From positions 122,631 to 186,630 of the forward strand of contig NZ_BOML01000012.1 of assembly GCF_016862175.1 (NCBI RefSeq): 64,000 bases of DNA, given 5' to 3'. Shown one piece after another: positions 35,745 through 44,216 of the stretch (positions are counted from its first letter, which is position 1; each line of letters starts with the position of its first letter). Under the pieces are notes generated by a model. It was given only the letters and a program-made list of their open reading frames with translations. It had not been told where the DNA came from and did not search any database. A program made the position numbers and the translations under genes. The stretch is from Paractinoplanes durhamensis. Lineage in GTDB: Bacteria > Actinomycetota > Actinomycetes > Mycobacteriales > Micromonosporaceae.

Positions 35745-35818
35745 GATACCGCCGGGGGAAATTTGTGCCGGTGTGGTGGCGTGGCTCGGGCGGTCGGCGC
35801 CCCTAGGGTGAGCAGGCG

Positions 35819-36985
35819 ATGAGCGACAACGACGCCACCCTGGAGAACCGTCCCTGCGCCCACTGTGGACGCCCCGTCCCGCAGCGGTCCTCGGCCGGAC
35901 GGCCGTTCCGGTACTGCCGGGACAACGACGGCGAGTGCCAGCGCGCCTCCCGCAACACCCGGATGCGGCACCGCTCCTCGCCCGGCCTGGCCGGGCAGGT
36001 GGCCCGCACCTGGGAGGTGGTCGACCGGCTCGACACGCTCGTCGAGACCCTCACCGACGCGCTGCACTCCGAGCTCTCCCCCGCCGGAGTGGAACGCCAG
36101 CTGGCCGAGCTGCGCGCCGAGACGTCCGGGCAGATCGCCGCCGCCCACACCGAACGCGACGACGCCCGCCGCGACGCCGAACGGGCCGACGGTGCGGTCG
36201 CCACCGCCCAGCAGCTGACCGCGGCCGCCGCCGCCGAACGCGACGAGTCCGCCCAGCGCGCCGAGGAGGCCGAGCGCCGGGCCACCGCCGCCGTGCAGGC
36301 CGCCGAGGAGGCCACCGCCCTGCGCGACGAGGCCCGCCGCGAGGCCACCGCCGCGGCCGCCCTGCGGGAGCGGGCCGAGGCCGAGCGCGACACGGCCCGC
36401 ACCGAGTTGGCCGCCGAGCGCGACACCGCCCGCGAGGAGCTGGCCGCCGCCCGGGAGTCGGCCCGCGACGAACTGGCCACGGTGCGCGGGGAGTTGCAGG
36501 ACGTGCGCCGCGAACGGGACAGCATCGAACGGGACCTGGCCGGGTCGGTGCGGGAGGCGCAGAACGCCACCGCCCGCGCCGACGAGTTGCGCCAGGTGTC
36601 CGACGACCTGAAGGCGGCGCAACGGGATCTCACCGAGCAGCTCACCGCCGTACGCCAGGAAGCCGCCACCGCACACACCCGGGCCGAGGTGGAGATCGCG
36701 CAGGTCCGGCAGGACCTGGCGGCGGCCGCCGCCGAACGCGACGCCGCCACCCGGGCCCGCGACGACCTGCAGCGCACCGCCGACCGCGCCGGGCAGGACG
36801 TCGCCGACCTGGAACGCCGCCTCGCCGCTGCCCGCGCCGAGGCGGAAACCGCCCAGACCCGCGCCGCCCAGCTCTCCACCCAGGTGAGCGATCTGGCGTC
36901 GGCCCTGGCATCGCTGGGCACCCGCCCGGCACCGGCCCAGCCGACCCGCGCCGGCACGCCCGAGACGGCCCCCGCCGCCGGATGA
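35819..36985 (+). CDS. Zinc-ribbon plus long coiled-coil protein
   Basis: A protein of 388 residues. The N-terminus has a small zinc-binding candidate, CAHCGRPVPQ and then YCRDNDGEC (about residues 13-41). After a helical segment, residues about 95-360 are a nearly continuous Ala/Glu/Arg heptad coiled coil. There is no signal peptide or membrane helix. The layout recalls KfrA-like or structural DNA-organising proteins, but no specific family is recognised. The first Met at 35819 is in a suitable position after the AGAGCGTCCTAGGAT element. Confidence 0.7.
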   Translation: MSDNDATLENRPCAHCGRPVPQRSSAGRPFRYCRDNDGECQRASRNTRMRHRSSPGLAGQVARTWEVVDRLDTLVETLTDALHSELSPAGVERQLAELRAETSGQIAAAHTERDDARRDAERADGAVATAQQLTAAAAAERDESAQRAEEAERRATAAVQAAEEATALRDEARREATAAAALRERAEAERDTARTELAAERDTAREELAAARESARDELATVRGELQDVRRERDSIERDLAGSVREAQNATARADELRQVSDDLKAAQRDLTEQLTAVRQEAATAHTRAEVEIAQVRQDLAAAAAERDAATRARDDLQRTADRAGQDVADLERRLAAARAEAETAQTRAAQLSTQVSDLASALASLGTRPAPAQPTRAGTPETAPAAG

Positions 36986-37176
36986 GTGCTTATTCTCACT
37001 GCGGGGCAGCGCTTCCGCACCACCAAGGTGGACAATCTCCGGGCTGCACTCCGCTCAGTTCCGGCAAACGCCGGACGAATAGCTCCGGGCAGGAAGCGAA
37101 ACAGGGCGACGGATTGCCCGGTTAACCCAACGAGTGACCGACATCGCACCACCTGCAGAACACGCATAACACCGTA

Positions 37177-37196
37177 AAGTGGACCAAGGTCCACTT
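37177..37196. promoter_or_regulatory. Perfect 9-bp inverted repeat AAGTGGACC-AA-GGTCCACTT
   Basis: A strong dyad about 100 bases before the SigR-type promoter of rbpA. It looks like an operator of a dimeric regulator; the protein is unknown. Confidence 0.6.
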
Positions 37197-37293
37197 CGTC
37201 GGGGGCGGCCGATGCCCGGTAAGGGCCGATGCCGGTTACGCTCGTAGCGTTAACACCACCGTCACAACGGTGGGCCATAGCCTCGGCGACCGT

Positions 37294-37320
37294 GGAATCC
37301 CGCGGCCGTCCCTTTCGTTA
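37294..37320 (+). promoter_or_regulatory. SigR-type promoter of rbpA
   Basis: GGAAT, 18 bases, GTTA. This fits the SigR (thiol-oxidative stress ECF sigma) consensus GGAAT-N18-GTT, and rbpA is a known SigR target in Streptomyces. The start codon is 41 bases downstream. Confidence 0.75.
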
Positions 37321-37361
37321 CACCAACGAGAGCAGCACCACGAGCGAGGGGAAAGCCAATC

Positions 37362-37700
37362 ATGGGCGAACGCATGCTGCGCGGCAGCCGTCTTGGCGCA
37401 GTCAGCTACGAGTCCGACCGCAACACCGAGCTGGCGCCCCGGCAGACCCGAGAGTACCTGTGCGTCAAGGGTCACCAGTTCGAGGTGCCGTTCGCCGTCG
37501 ACGCCGAGGTGCCCACCACCTGGGAGTGCAAGTTCGACGGCAGCGTCGCCCGTCTGGTGGACGGCAGCGAGCCCGAGCAGAAGAAGGCGAAGCCGCCGCG
37601 CACCCACTGGGACATGCTCCTGGAGCGCCGGTCGATCTCGGAACTCGAGGACATCCTCAACGAGCGGCTCCAGGAGGTTCGCACCCGACGGGGCCGTTGA
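37362..37700 (+). CDS. rbpA: RNA polymerase-binding protein RbpA
   Basis: A protein of 112 residues with characteristic segments MLRGSRLGAVSYESDRN, LAPRQTREYLCVKGHQFEV and the C-terminal sigma-interacting TPTHWDMLLERRS-like stretch (RTHWDMLLERRSISELEDIL). RbpA stabilises RNA polymerase with the principal sigma factor in actinobacteria. The two Cys sites (YLC and WEC) form the zinc-like core. A SigR-type promoter precedes it and a strong terminator follows. Confidence 0.95.
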   Translation: MGERMLRGSRLGAVSYESDRNTELAPRQTREYLCVKGHQFEVPFAVDAEVPTTWECKFDGSVARLVDGSEPEQKKAKPPRTHWDMLLERRSISELEDILNERLQEVRTRRGR

Positions 37701-37717
37701 TCACGAAGCACCGACAG

Positions 37718-37748
37718 CGAAGGCCGACCCGCTCCGGGTCGGCCTTCG
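37718..37748. terminator. Bidirectional terminator between rbpA and fxsA
   Basis: Perfect 14-bp stem (CGAAGGCCGACCCG) with loop CTC. It lies between convergent genes and suits both strands. Confidence 0.85.
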
Positions 37749-37778
37749 TGCATTTCCGTGCCCTCGCCCCGGGAGGCC

Positions 37779-38306
37779 TCAGCGGATGACTTCGCCCTCC
37801 ACGACCTCGCCCTCGATGGCGGCGGCCGGCACCGACGGGGCGTGCACGGGGGTGTCGTCGTGCTCGACGACCACGACCGGCTCACCGCGGCGGACCTTCA
37901 CCCGGCGCGGCCCGAACAGGTCACCGGCGACGGCGGCGCCGACCCGGCGCTCGGTGTACCGCTCGATCGTCTTCCGCGCGACCGGCCGGCCGATCAGCAG
38001 GAGCAGACCGGCGACCGAGGTGATGAAACCGGGGATGGCCAGCAGCAGCGCACCGGCGAGCCCGGCGAGCGAGTTGGCAACCTGCGCGCCCGGCGGCCGG
38101 CCCTCGGCGGCGGCGGCCCGGAAGGCCCGCCACCCCTTGATGCCCTCGCGGCGCAGCAGCAGCATGCCGGCGATCTCACCGACCGCGAGAGCCAGCAGGG
38201 TCCAGGCGCCGCCGATCAGGTGCACGACGCTGATGAAAACGGCGATCTCGGCGATCGCGAGCACGGCGAGCCCCAACGGCAGCAGGGCTATTCCTCGACG
38301 TTGCAT
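37779..38306 (-). CDS. FxsA-family membrane protein
   Basis: A protein of 175 residues. Helices at about 8-27 and 32-49 and a hydrophobic pair at about 76-105 match FxsA (suppressor of F exclusion of phage T7), with IPGFITSVAGLLLLIGRP as the signature segment. The C-terminal 60 residues are cytoplasmic and acidic. Role in this organism unknown. Confidence 0.8.
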   Translation of the reverse strand: MQRRGIALLPLGLAVLAIAEIAVFISVVHLIGGAWTLLALAVGEIAGMLLLRREGIKGWRAFRAAAAEGRPPGAQVANSLAGLAGALLLAIPGFITSVAGLLLLIGRPVARKTIERYTERRVGAAVAGDLFGPRRVKVRRGEPVVVVEHDDTPVHAPSVPAAAIEGEVVEGEVIR

Positions 38307-38360
38307 GCTGTCCTCCGGGGGTCATGCCTTCTCGATCCAGCATGACACGCCGGTGCCCGC

Positions 38361-39149
38361 TCACGGCCAGGTGGAACCCTGCTTCGGCGTGCGGCCGAGG
38401 CGGTTCATCAATGCGGCCCGGCGCGACTGCAGACCCCAGATGGTGACCCTGAGCAGCTGTTCCTTGAAAATGTTGCCGCTCATCTTGCTGACGCCGTGTT
38501 CGCGCTCGGTGAACGTGATGGGCACCTCAGCCATCCGGAAGCCGTTCTTGTAGCTGCGCCAGGCCAGCTCGACCTGGAACGAATAGCCGGTGGAGGCGAT
38601 GGTGTCGACGTTGATCGCGTCGAGCACCGGCATCCGGTAGGCGCGGTAGCCGCCGGTGGCGTCCCGGAACGGCATGCCCAGGGCCATCCGGATGTAGATG
38701 TTGCCGCCGCGGGAGAGCAGCAGCCGGTGCATCGGCCAGTTGTGCACACTGCCGCCGGGGATGTAGCGGGTGCCGAGGACGGCGTCGGTGTCGCGCAGCG
38801 CGTCGAGCAGCTTGGTCAGCTCCTCGGGGGCGTGCGAGCCGTCCGCGTCCATCTCGACGACCGCGTCGTACCCCTTGTTCTTGGCCCAGGCGAAGCCGGC
38901 CTTGTAGGCGGCGCCGAGGCCTTCCTTGCCCTGCCGGTGCAGCACGAAGATGTGGTCGTCGGCCACCGCGAGCTCGTCGGCGATGGTGCCGGTGCCGTCG
39001 GGTGAGTTGTCGTCCGTCACGAGGATGTCGATCGACGGCACGGCGCTGCGCACCCGGCCGGTGATCTTGCGGATGTTGTCCGCCTCGTTGTACGTCGGGA
39101 TGACCACGAGGACCCGTCCAACTCCCGGGTAGCCTTCCGCCTCGCTCAC
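38361..39149 (-). CDS. ppm1: Polyprenol monophosphomannose synthase
   Basis: A protein of 262 residues starting GTG at 39149. It is a GT2 glycosyltransferase: VVIPTYNEADNI, the Asp pair VTDDNSPDGTG (about 45-54) and MDADGSH (100-106) for metal and GDP-mannose binding, and later ATGGYRAYR. It transfers mannose to polyprenol phosphate for lipoglycan and protein mannosylation. It has no membrane tail. Translationally coupled to lnt (ATGA); in mycobacteria these two are fused as Ppm1. Confidence 0.9.
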   Translation of the reverse strand: MSEAEGYPGVGRVLVVIPTYNEADNIRKITGRVRSAVPSIDILVTDDNSPDGTGTIADELAVADDHIFVLHRQGKEGLGAAYKAGFAWAKNKGYDAVVEMDADGSHAPEELTKLLDALRDTDAVLGTRYIPGGSVHNWPMHRLLLSRGGNIYIRMALGMPFRDATGGYRAYRMPVLDAINVDTIASTGYSFQVELAWRSYKNGFRMAEVPITFTEREHGVSKMSGNIFKEQLLRVTIWGLQSRRAALMNRLGRTPKQGSTWP

Positions 39150-40744
39150 CGTGCCTCCGCCTTCTCTTCCCCGTTGTTTCCGCTGGTGCGCCGGTTGCGC
39201 CGCAGCAGAAATGCCCCGGCCAGGGCCACCGCCGTCAATGCGACGGCCGCGATCTCGGGCCATACGCCCAAGCGAGTCGCTAGCGTACGCGACCCGTCCA
39301 GGTGCATGTCGCGCACCATGACCGATGCTTCATTGAAGCCGCTCTCGTCGTGCACGGCACCGTCGGTGCCGACAAATGCGGAAACTCCGACCGTCGACGC
39401 CATCAGTGATTCCCGGCCGTGCTCGACGGCGCGCAGCCGCACCATGGCGAGCTGCTGGCGGGCCTCGGCGGCGTTGAAGGTGGCGTTGTTGGTCTGCACG
39501 GCGAGGATCTGCGCGCCGCCGGTGACGGTGTCGCGGACGATGCCGTCGTAGGCGACCTCGAAGCAGATCACGTCGCCGAGGGTGAGCCCGGCGGTGCGGA
39601 TGATGCCGGTGTGGTCGCCGGCGAGCATGTTGCGGACCAGGTCGACCTTGTCGCTGACGAGCCGGGCGACCGAGCGCATCGGCATGTACTCGGCGAACGG
39701 CACCGGGTGCTGCTTGATGTAGGTCTGGTCGAGGTCGGGGCCGGTGGCCGGGTTCCACAGGATGCCGGCGTTCTTGATGTCGGCCGGGTTGTCGGTGCGC
39801 AGGACCGCGCCGACCAGGATGGGCGCGCCGATCGCGTCGGCGGCGCCGGCGATCACCTGGGCGGCGTCCTGGTTGAGCAGCGGGTCGATGTCGCTGGAGT
39901 TCTCCGGCCAGATCACCAGGTCGGGCTGCTTCTGGGTGCCCGCCTTGACCTCGGCCGCCAATTGCAGGGTGGCTTTGGCGTGGTTGTCGAGGACGGCGCG
40001 GCGCTGGGCGTTGAAGTCGAGGCCGAGGCGCGGCACGTTGCCCTGCACGATCGCGACGACCTTGGTGGTGCCGCCCTGACCGGCGAGCGGGAGGGCGGCG
40101 GGCGCCACGGCGAGGGCGGCGAGGGCCGCCAGATAGCCGAGGCCGCGCCGGGACGGCCGCTGCCATAGGAGAGCAGCCAGGCAGCCACCGGCGGCGGCCA
40201 CGGCGAACGTGACGAGCGGCGCGCCGCCGTACGCGGCGAGGCGCAGGCTGGGGGCGTCGCCCTGGCTGAAGGCGAGCCGCCCCCAGGGGAAGCCGCCGAA
40301 CGGGGCCCGGTCGCGCAGCGCCTCCTGGGTGACCCAGAGCAGGCCGAGCAGCGGCGGCCACAGGTAGCGGCGGCGGTCGAGCATCGGTGACAGCCAGGCG
40401 GTGGCCAGCCCGGTCAGCCCCACGTAGACCGCCTCGGCCAGCGACAGCAGCGCCCAGGGTGCCCAGCCGGCGGCGAAACTCGTCCAGTTGAGCAGGGGGA
40501 AGAACAGCACGACGCCGGCCAGGAAGCCGAGGCCGAAACCGGCCCGCAGGCGGCGCCGGTGGGTGGCCACGCCGAGCAGCGCGACCCCGGCCGGGGACAG
40601 CCACCACAGGTCGTAGGGCGGCAGGGCCAGCAGCAGCGCCACCCCGGCGAGCAGCGCGAGGGGCAGGGCGAGTTTCAGCCGCAGCGGTGCGGGGCCGTCG
40701 CCGGGTGCGCTGACCTGGGGCGCGGCCGGTGGCTGCAGCGTCAT
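39146..40744 (-). CDS. lnt: Apolipoprotein N-acyltransferase
   Basis: A protein of 532 residues from the ATG at 40744. About six N-terminal membrane helices precede a nitrilase-like domain with the catalytic Glu 281 (IWPENSS), Lys 344 (TYIKQHPVPF) and Cys 394 (VICFEVAYD), and a C-terminal helix (about 501-518) completes it. It acylates the N-terminal Cys of lipoproteins. A 10-bp hairpin lies 58 bases upstream. The substrate lipoproteins in this window include the GH114 and sugar-binding proteins. Confidence 0.92.
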   Translation of the reverse strand: MTLQPPAAPQVSAPGDGPAPLRLKLALPLALLAGVALLLALPPYDLWWLSPAGVALLGVATHRRRLRAGFGLGFLAGVVLFFPLLNWTSFAAGWAPWALLSLAEAVYVGLTGLATAWLSPMLDRRRYLWPPLLGLLWVTQEALRDRAPFGGFPWGRLAFSQGDAPSLRLAAYGGAPLVTFAVAAAGGCLAALLWQRPSRRGLGYLAALAALAVAPAALPLAGQGGTTKVVAIVQGNVPRLGLDFNAQRRAVLDNHAKATLQLAAEVKAGTQKQPDLVIWPENSSDIDPLLNQDAAQVIAGAADAIGAPILVGAVLRTDNPADIKNAGILWNPATGPDLDQTYIKQHPVPFAEYMPMRSVARLVSDKVDLVRNMLAGDHTGIIRTAGLTLGDVICFEVAYDGIVRDTVTGGAQILAVQTNNATFNAAEARQQLAMVRLRAVEHGRESLMASTVGVSAFVGTDGAVHDESGFNEASVMVRDMHLDGSRTLATRLGVWPEIAAVALTAVALAGAFLLRRNRRTSGNNGEEKAEAR

Positions 40745-41196
40745 TTCCACCCGCGGAAGGCTACCGGGCCGCACCCCCACGCGGAACTGCGGGAACGGAG
40801 AAGGCGCGGCCGTGATGGCCGCGCCTCGGGTGCTCTCCGTGCTCCCGGGCACGGGCGGTGGGTCAGCGGGTGGTCACCTGCGCCTTCGTTCCGAGTCACC
40901 GGGGACTGGCTGCCCCCGCCGAGCCGTTGTCTACTGGCGCCGTCACGACCCCCTGCCCCACCGACGGTGCGATCGGTCCGCTGCCGCCCCGCCGACCCCC
41001 TCCCACTGGACCTGGCTGAACGCGCGACCCCTGCGAGGACTGCGGCCAGTGGGTGGAGGAACGAAGTAGACATCGATCGCGTGCCGTGCTCAGGACTCGA
41101 AGACGGTACGTCCGGCCCCCGGCACGCTGTCAACCGCCTCCCCCGCCCTCTGGCGTGTCGCGTTGTTCGGCGTGTCATGTCCCGTACCCGATCGGG
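40745..41196. other. C-rich intergenic region
   Basis: No gene supported. A frame of 145 codons on the minus strand at 40741-41178 has Arg/Ser/Gly composition typical of chance frames. The only clear structure is the hairpin at 40802-40826. Confidence 0.5.
40802..40826. terminator. Hairpin upstream of lnt, terminator-like
   Basis: Perfect 10-bp stem AGGCGCGGCC with loop GTGAT and no T-tract. It could end an upstream transcript or form part of the lnt leader. Confidence 0.5.
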
Positions 41197-42462
41197 TTAC
41201 AGCGTGTTCAGCAAACTGATCGCAGCGTGTCGATGATCGGCGGCCAGCAGGCCGGCGGCGGCGAGGACGTACTGCCGGTCGATCACCGTACGGGCTGTGG
41301 TCGGCGCGGCCCAGCCGCCGGCCGTGTCGGCGAGCACCGCGTCGAGGACGAAACCGCCGCCACCGTGGCGAAGTACCCCGCCGGAGCCGACGACGAGGCG
41401 CACGTCGCGCAGATCGCGGCCGCCGGTGCGGGGCTGCCCCGGTCCCGGAGAGTGACCGCGGGCGTGCCGGCGCAGGGCGATCATGGCGGCCGCGGCGGCG
41501 AGGGTGCGGTCACGCTCCGCCGACGGGCCGTTTCCGGGTACCGGAAGTGCCAATTTCTCGACTGTGGCGGCGGCCACAGTGCCGCCGGCACCGACAGCGA
41601 CGCCGAGGTCACCCTCCACGGTCCGGGACCGCCACAGGGTACCGGCGACGTCGCGTTGCGGGCCGTTCTCGGCCTCGGCGTCCGGGACGAGCGCGGAGTA
41701 GACGTCGGTGGTGGCGCCGCCGACGTCGACGACCAGGACACCGGCACCGGTCAGGTCGGCGAGCAGCTCCACCCCGGCCAGGACGGCGTCGGGGGTGGCC
41801 GAGCGGACCAGGGCGGCGAACCGGCCGCCCGTCGACAGTTTCTTGCCGCCGATGACGTGCCGCAGGAAGACGTCGCGGATCGCGGCGCGGGCCGGGCCGG
41901 GGTCGAGGACGCCGATCCGCGGCAGGACGTTGGCGGTCACCGTGACCGGGATGCGGCGGCCGGTCAGCTCGGCGGCGGCCTCGGCGCGGGCGTCGGCGTT
42001 GCCGGCCACCACCACCGGCACCCGCAGCCGTCCGGTGGCCAGGCGATGCGCGTTGTGCAGCAGGGTCGCCGCGTCACCGCCGTCGGTGCCGCCGACCAGC
42101 AGGATCACGTCCGGCTTCGCCGCCCGCAGCGCGGCCACGGCGGCGCCGTCGAGCGGGCCGGCGGCGACGTGCACGACCTGGGCGCCGGCCGACAGCCCGA
42201 CCCGGTGCCCGGCCTCGGCGGTGACCAGCGACTCGTAGCCGACGACGGCGAGCCTCAAACCGCCGCCTGCGCTGCTGCAGACGTACACCTCATCCCCGGC
42301 GGAGCCGCCGACGGCCGCGACGGCGGCATCCAGGCCGGCCAGGACGTCGCTCGCGGAAGTTGTCGGAACCTCGGCCCGGCCGGTCATCTCCCCGCTGGTG
42401 AGGTCGATGCGGGCGGCCTTGGTGTAGGTGGAGCCGACATCGACGCAGACGGCTGCGGTCAT
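41197..42462 (-). CDS. MutL/GlmL-type reactivating ATPase
   Basis: A protein of 421 residues. The ASKHA-type ATPase fold is shown by the phosphate loop VCVDVGSTYTKAARIDL at the start, VLVVDVGGATTDVYSAL in the middle and the adenosine-like RLVVGSGGVLRHG late. The family (glutamate mutase L) accompanies B12-dependent aminomutases, where it probably repairs inactivated enzyme-cobalamin. It is the last gene of the lysine cluster, 85 bases after kal. Confidence 0.8.
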   Translation of the reverse strand: MTAAVCVDVGSTYTKAARIDLTSGEMTGRAEVPTTSASDVLAGLDAAVAAVGGSAGDEVYVCSSAGGGLRLAVVGYESLVTAEAGHRVGLSAGAQVVHVAAGPLDGAAVAALRAAKPDVILLVGGTDGGDAATLLHNAHRLATGRLRVPVVVAGNADARAEAAAELTGRRIPVTVTANVLPRIGVLDPGPARAAIRDVFLRHVIGGKKLSTGGRFAALVRSATPDAVLAGVELLADLTGAGVLVVDVGGATTDVYSALVPDAEAENGPQRDVAGTLWRSRTVEGDLGVAVGAGGTVAAATVEKLALPVPGNGPSAERDRTLAAAAAMIALRRHARGHSPGPGQPRTGGRDLRDVRLVVGSGGVLRHGGGGFVLDAVLADTAGGWAAPTTARTVIDRQYVLAAAGLLAADHRHAAISLLNTL

Positions 42463-42547
42463 GCTGTGCCTTCCTTGTGCATGCCCTTCTGGCCCTCGCC
42501 TGCGACGCCGTTCTTCGGTGCCGCTGGGTGCCGCTCGGTGCAGGCGG

Positions 42548-42913
42548 TCACGCCTTGGGCGGGACGACGACCGTGCCGGTGGCGGTGACCGCGACGATCG
42601 GCTCGGCGAGGACCGTCGCCGAGGAGCCGCCGCTGCCCCGGCACACCACCGTCGACGCGAATGCGATCTTGCGGGAGCGGGTGCCCATCTTCACCACGGT
42701 CGCGGTGATCTCCAGGACGTCGCCGGCCTGCACGGGCGCCTTGAACTGGACGTCGTCGTAGGAGGCGAAAAGCCCTTCGTCGCCGTCGAGCTGCATGCAC
42801 ACCTCGGTGGCGACGTCACCGAACAGGCCGAGCGAGTAGGCGCCGTCGACGAGGTTGCCGGCGTAGTGGGCATGCGAGTACGGCACGTAGCGACGGTGCG
42901 TCACGGTGATCAA
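42548..42913 (-). CDS. kal: 3-aminobutyryl-CoA ammonia-lyase-like hotdog protein
   Basis: A protein of 121 residues with a hotdog fold. The start YVPYSHAHYAGNLVDGAYSLGLFGD and QLDGDEGLFASYDDVQFKAP match the ammonia-lyase of lysine fermentation, which converts 3-aminobutyryl-CoA to crotonyl-CoA. The start is a TTG overlapping the kamE stop (TTGA), or a GTG three codons later. Position directly after kamE supports the assignment. Confidence 0.8.
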   Translation of the reverse strand: MITVTHRRYVPYSHAHYAGNLVDGAYSLGLFGDVATEVCMQLDGDEGLFASYDDVQFKAPVQAGDVLEITATVVKMGTRSRKIAFASTVVCRGSGGSSATVLAEPIVAVTATGTVVVPPKA

Positions 42914-43650
42914 TTCGAACTCTCGCTTCCGACGATGGCGTGCACGAGGTAGGAGGCCACCTCGCGCGGGGTGGTGCCGCGGGTGAAGATCCGGTCGACG
43001 CCCAGCTCGTCGGCCATCAGCTCGTCGAACCGGGGGCCGCCGACGATCAGCAGCGGCCGTTTGCCGGCCGGCAGCGCCTCCCGGAACGCCGCCGACATGG
43101 CCCGGGTGTTCTGCAGGTGGGCGTCGCGCTGGGTGACGACCTGGGAGACGAGGACGGCGTCGGCCTTCTGCGCCCGCGCGGTCTCCACCAGGTCGGGCAC
43201 CGACACCTGCGCACCCATGTTGGTGACCGAGAGCTCCCGGTAGTACTCCAGGCCCTTCTCCCCCGCGATGCCCTTGAGGTTGAGGATGGCGTCGATCCCG
43301 ACGGTGTGCGCGTCGGTGCCGATGCAGGCCCCCACGACGTTGAGCCGCCGCCGCAGCCGCCGCTTGATCACGGCGTTGACCTCTTTCGCGCTGAGCAGCG
43401 GAAAGTCCCGCTCGACGATCTGCACCTTCGCGGTGTCGACGAGGTGGTTGACCTTCCCGTAGACGACGAAGAAGGTGAACCCGTCCCCCATCTGCTTGGC
43501 GTGCACGAGCATCGCCGGGTCCATCCCCATCTTGGCGGCAAGCTGAAGAGCGGCCCCTTCGGCCCGCTTGTCATGCGCGACCGGCAGCGTGAACGACAGC
43601 TGCACCATCCCGTCGCCGGTGGTGTCCCCATAGGGCCGGATGATCGTCAT
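42910..43650 (-). CDS. kamE: Lysine 5,6-aminomutase, beta subunit
   Basis: A protein of 246 residues from the ATG at 43650. The B12-binding domain carries the base-off motif GACIGTDAHTVGIDAI (D113, H115) and the later LLIVGGPRFDELMADELG. The N-terminal part has the aminomutase dimer segment. It works with KamD, AdoCbl and PLP to turn beta-lysine into 3,5-diaminohexanoate. Its ATG overlaps the stop of the RloB-like gene, not of kamD, because a two-gene cassette separates the subunits. Confidence 0.92.
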   Translation of the reverse strand: MTIIRPYGDTTGDGMVQLSFTLPVAHDKRAEGAALQLAAKMGMDPAMLVHAKQMGDGFTFFVVYGKVNHLVDTAKVQIVERDFPLLSAKEVNAVIKRRLRRRLNVVGACIGTDAHTVGIDAILNLKGIAGEKGLEYYRELSVTNMGAQVSVPDLVETARAQKADAVLVSQVVTQRDAHLQNTRAMSAAFREALPAGKRPLLIVGGPRFDELMADELGVDRIFTRGTTPREVASYLVHAIVGSESSN

Positions 43651-44216
43651 TCTCTCTCCAGTACAGCGTTGACCAGCCGCCACACCCCGGTGGACGGGTT
43701 ACGGCCGGGTTCGAGCTTCCGGGCCCGTTCGATCGCCCGGTCGAGGCCGCCGGCGAAGTCCCGGAAACTCAGGCGTGCCTTGTCGTAGGCGGACAGGCGT
43801 TTGCGGAGTTTGCGTTCGACGGCACCGCAGTCGGCGCAGTGCGCGGTGCATTCCTCGTGGTGCAGGAGCAACCAGAGTTCGAAGCACGGGTCGGAGACCG
43901 CGACGTTGATGCCGGACTTCTTGGCAACAGCGAGAGCGGCCGTCACCTTGCCGCCTTCGCGTTCGTAGTGGTCGACGTCGGTCATGCACCACACCTCGTC
44001 GTAGTCGGCTCGGGCAGCGAGCTGACGGGTGTGTTTGACAAGTTGGTCAGGCGCGCCGGGCTTCTCGACGATATTCACCGCCATGGCGGTGAAGTGGTCG
44101 CGCAGACCTTTGAGATAGGCGGTCTCGGTGCGTTCCGCGTCGATCACGATCAGAGCTGTTCGTTTGCGCTGACGGGGGATCCCGGCACGGCGACGGGGCG
44201 GTTCAGGCGGCGTCAT
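43647..44216 (-). CDS. RloB-like protein, predicted defence nuclease
   Basis: A protein of 189 residues. Features are TALIVIDAERTETAYLKGLR (acidic Toprim-like first strand with E/T), VWCMTDVDHYEREGG (second acidic strand) and DPCFELWLLLHHE, the RloB/AbiL-type signature. It is probably the nuclease partner of the RloA-like ATPase, whose 3' end it overlaps by 14 bases. It starts at 44216, and its TGA overlaps kamE. Four Cys/His positions near HCADCGAVE may bind zinc. Confidence 0.8.
   Translation of the reverse strand: MTPPEPPRRRAGIPRQRKRTALIVIDAERTETAYLKGLRDHFTAMAVNIVEKPGAPDQLVKHTRQLAARADYDEVWCMTDVDHYEREGGKVTAALAVAKKSGINVAVSDPCFELWLLLHHEECTAHCADCGAVERKLRKRLSAYDKARLSFRDFAGGLDRAIERARKLEPGRNPSTGVWRLVNAVLERE

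Larger units (their letters stand above)
35274..35818. other. Long intergenic region with tandem repeat and motif
   Basis: No gene supported over 545 bases. It holds a 53-bp direct repeat (35484-35589), an AT-richer stretch at about 35650-35700 and the AGAGCGTCCTAGGAT element at 35730-35744. Confidence 0.6.
36986..37361. other. Regulatory intergenic region before rbpA
   Basis: No convincing gene; a GTG frame of 63 codons at 36986-37177 has no family likeness. The region contains a strong inverted repeat (37177-37196), an imperfect GGCCGATGCC direct repeat around 37207-37235, and a SigR-type promoter (37294-37320). Confidence 0.55.

Noticed and set aside
36986..37177. 63-codon frame directly after the coiled-coil gene
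   Set aside because: GTG start with no convincing ribosome site, no family likeness and composition typical of non-coding DNA.
40745..41178. Possible small gene or structured RNA upstream of lnt
   Set aside because: No frame has protein-like composition and I could not match the C-rich sequence to a known RNA motif with confidence.
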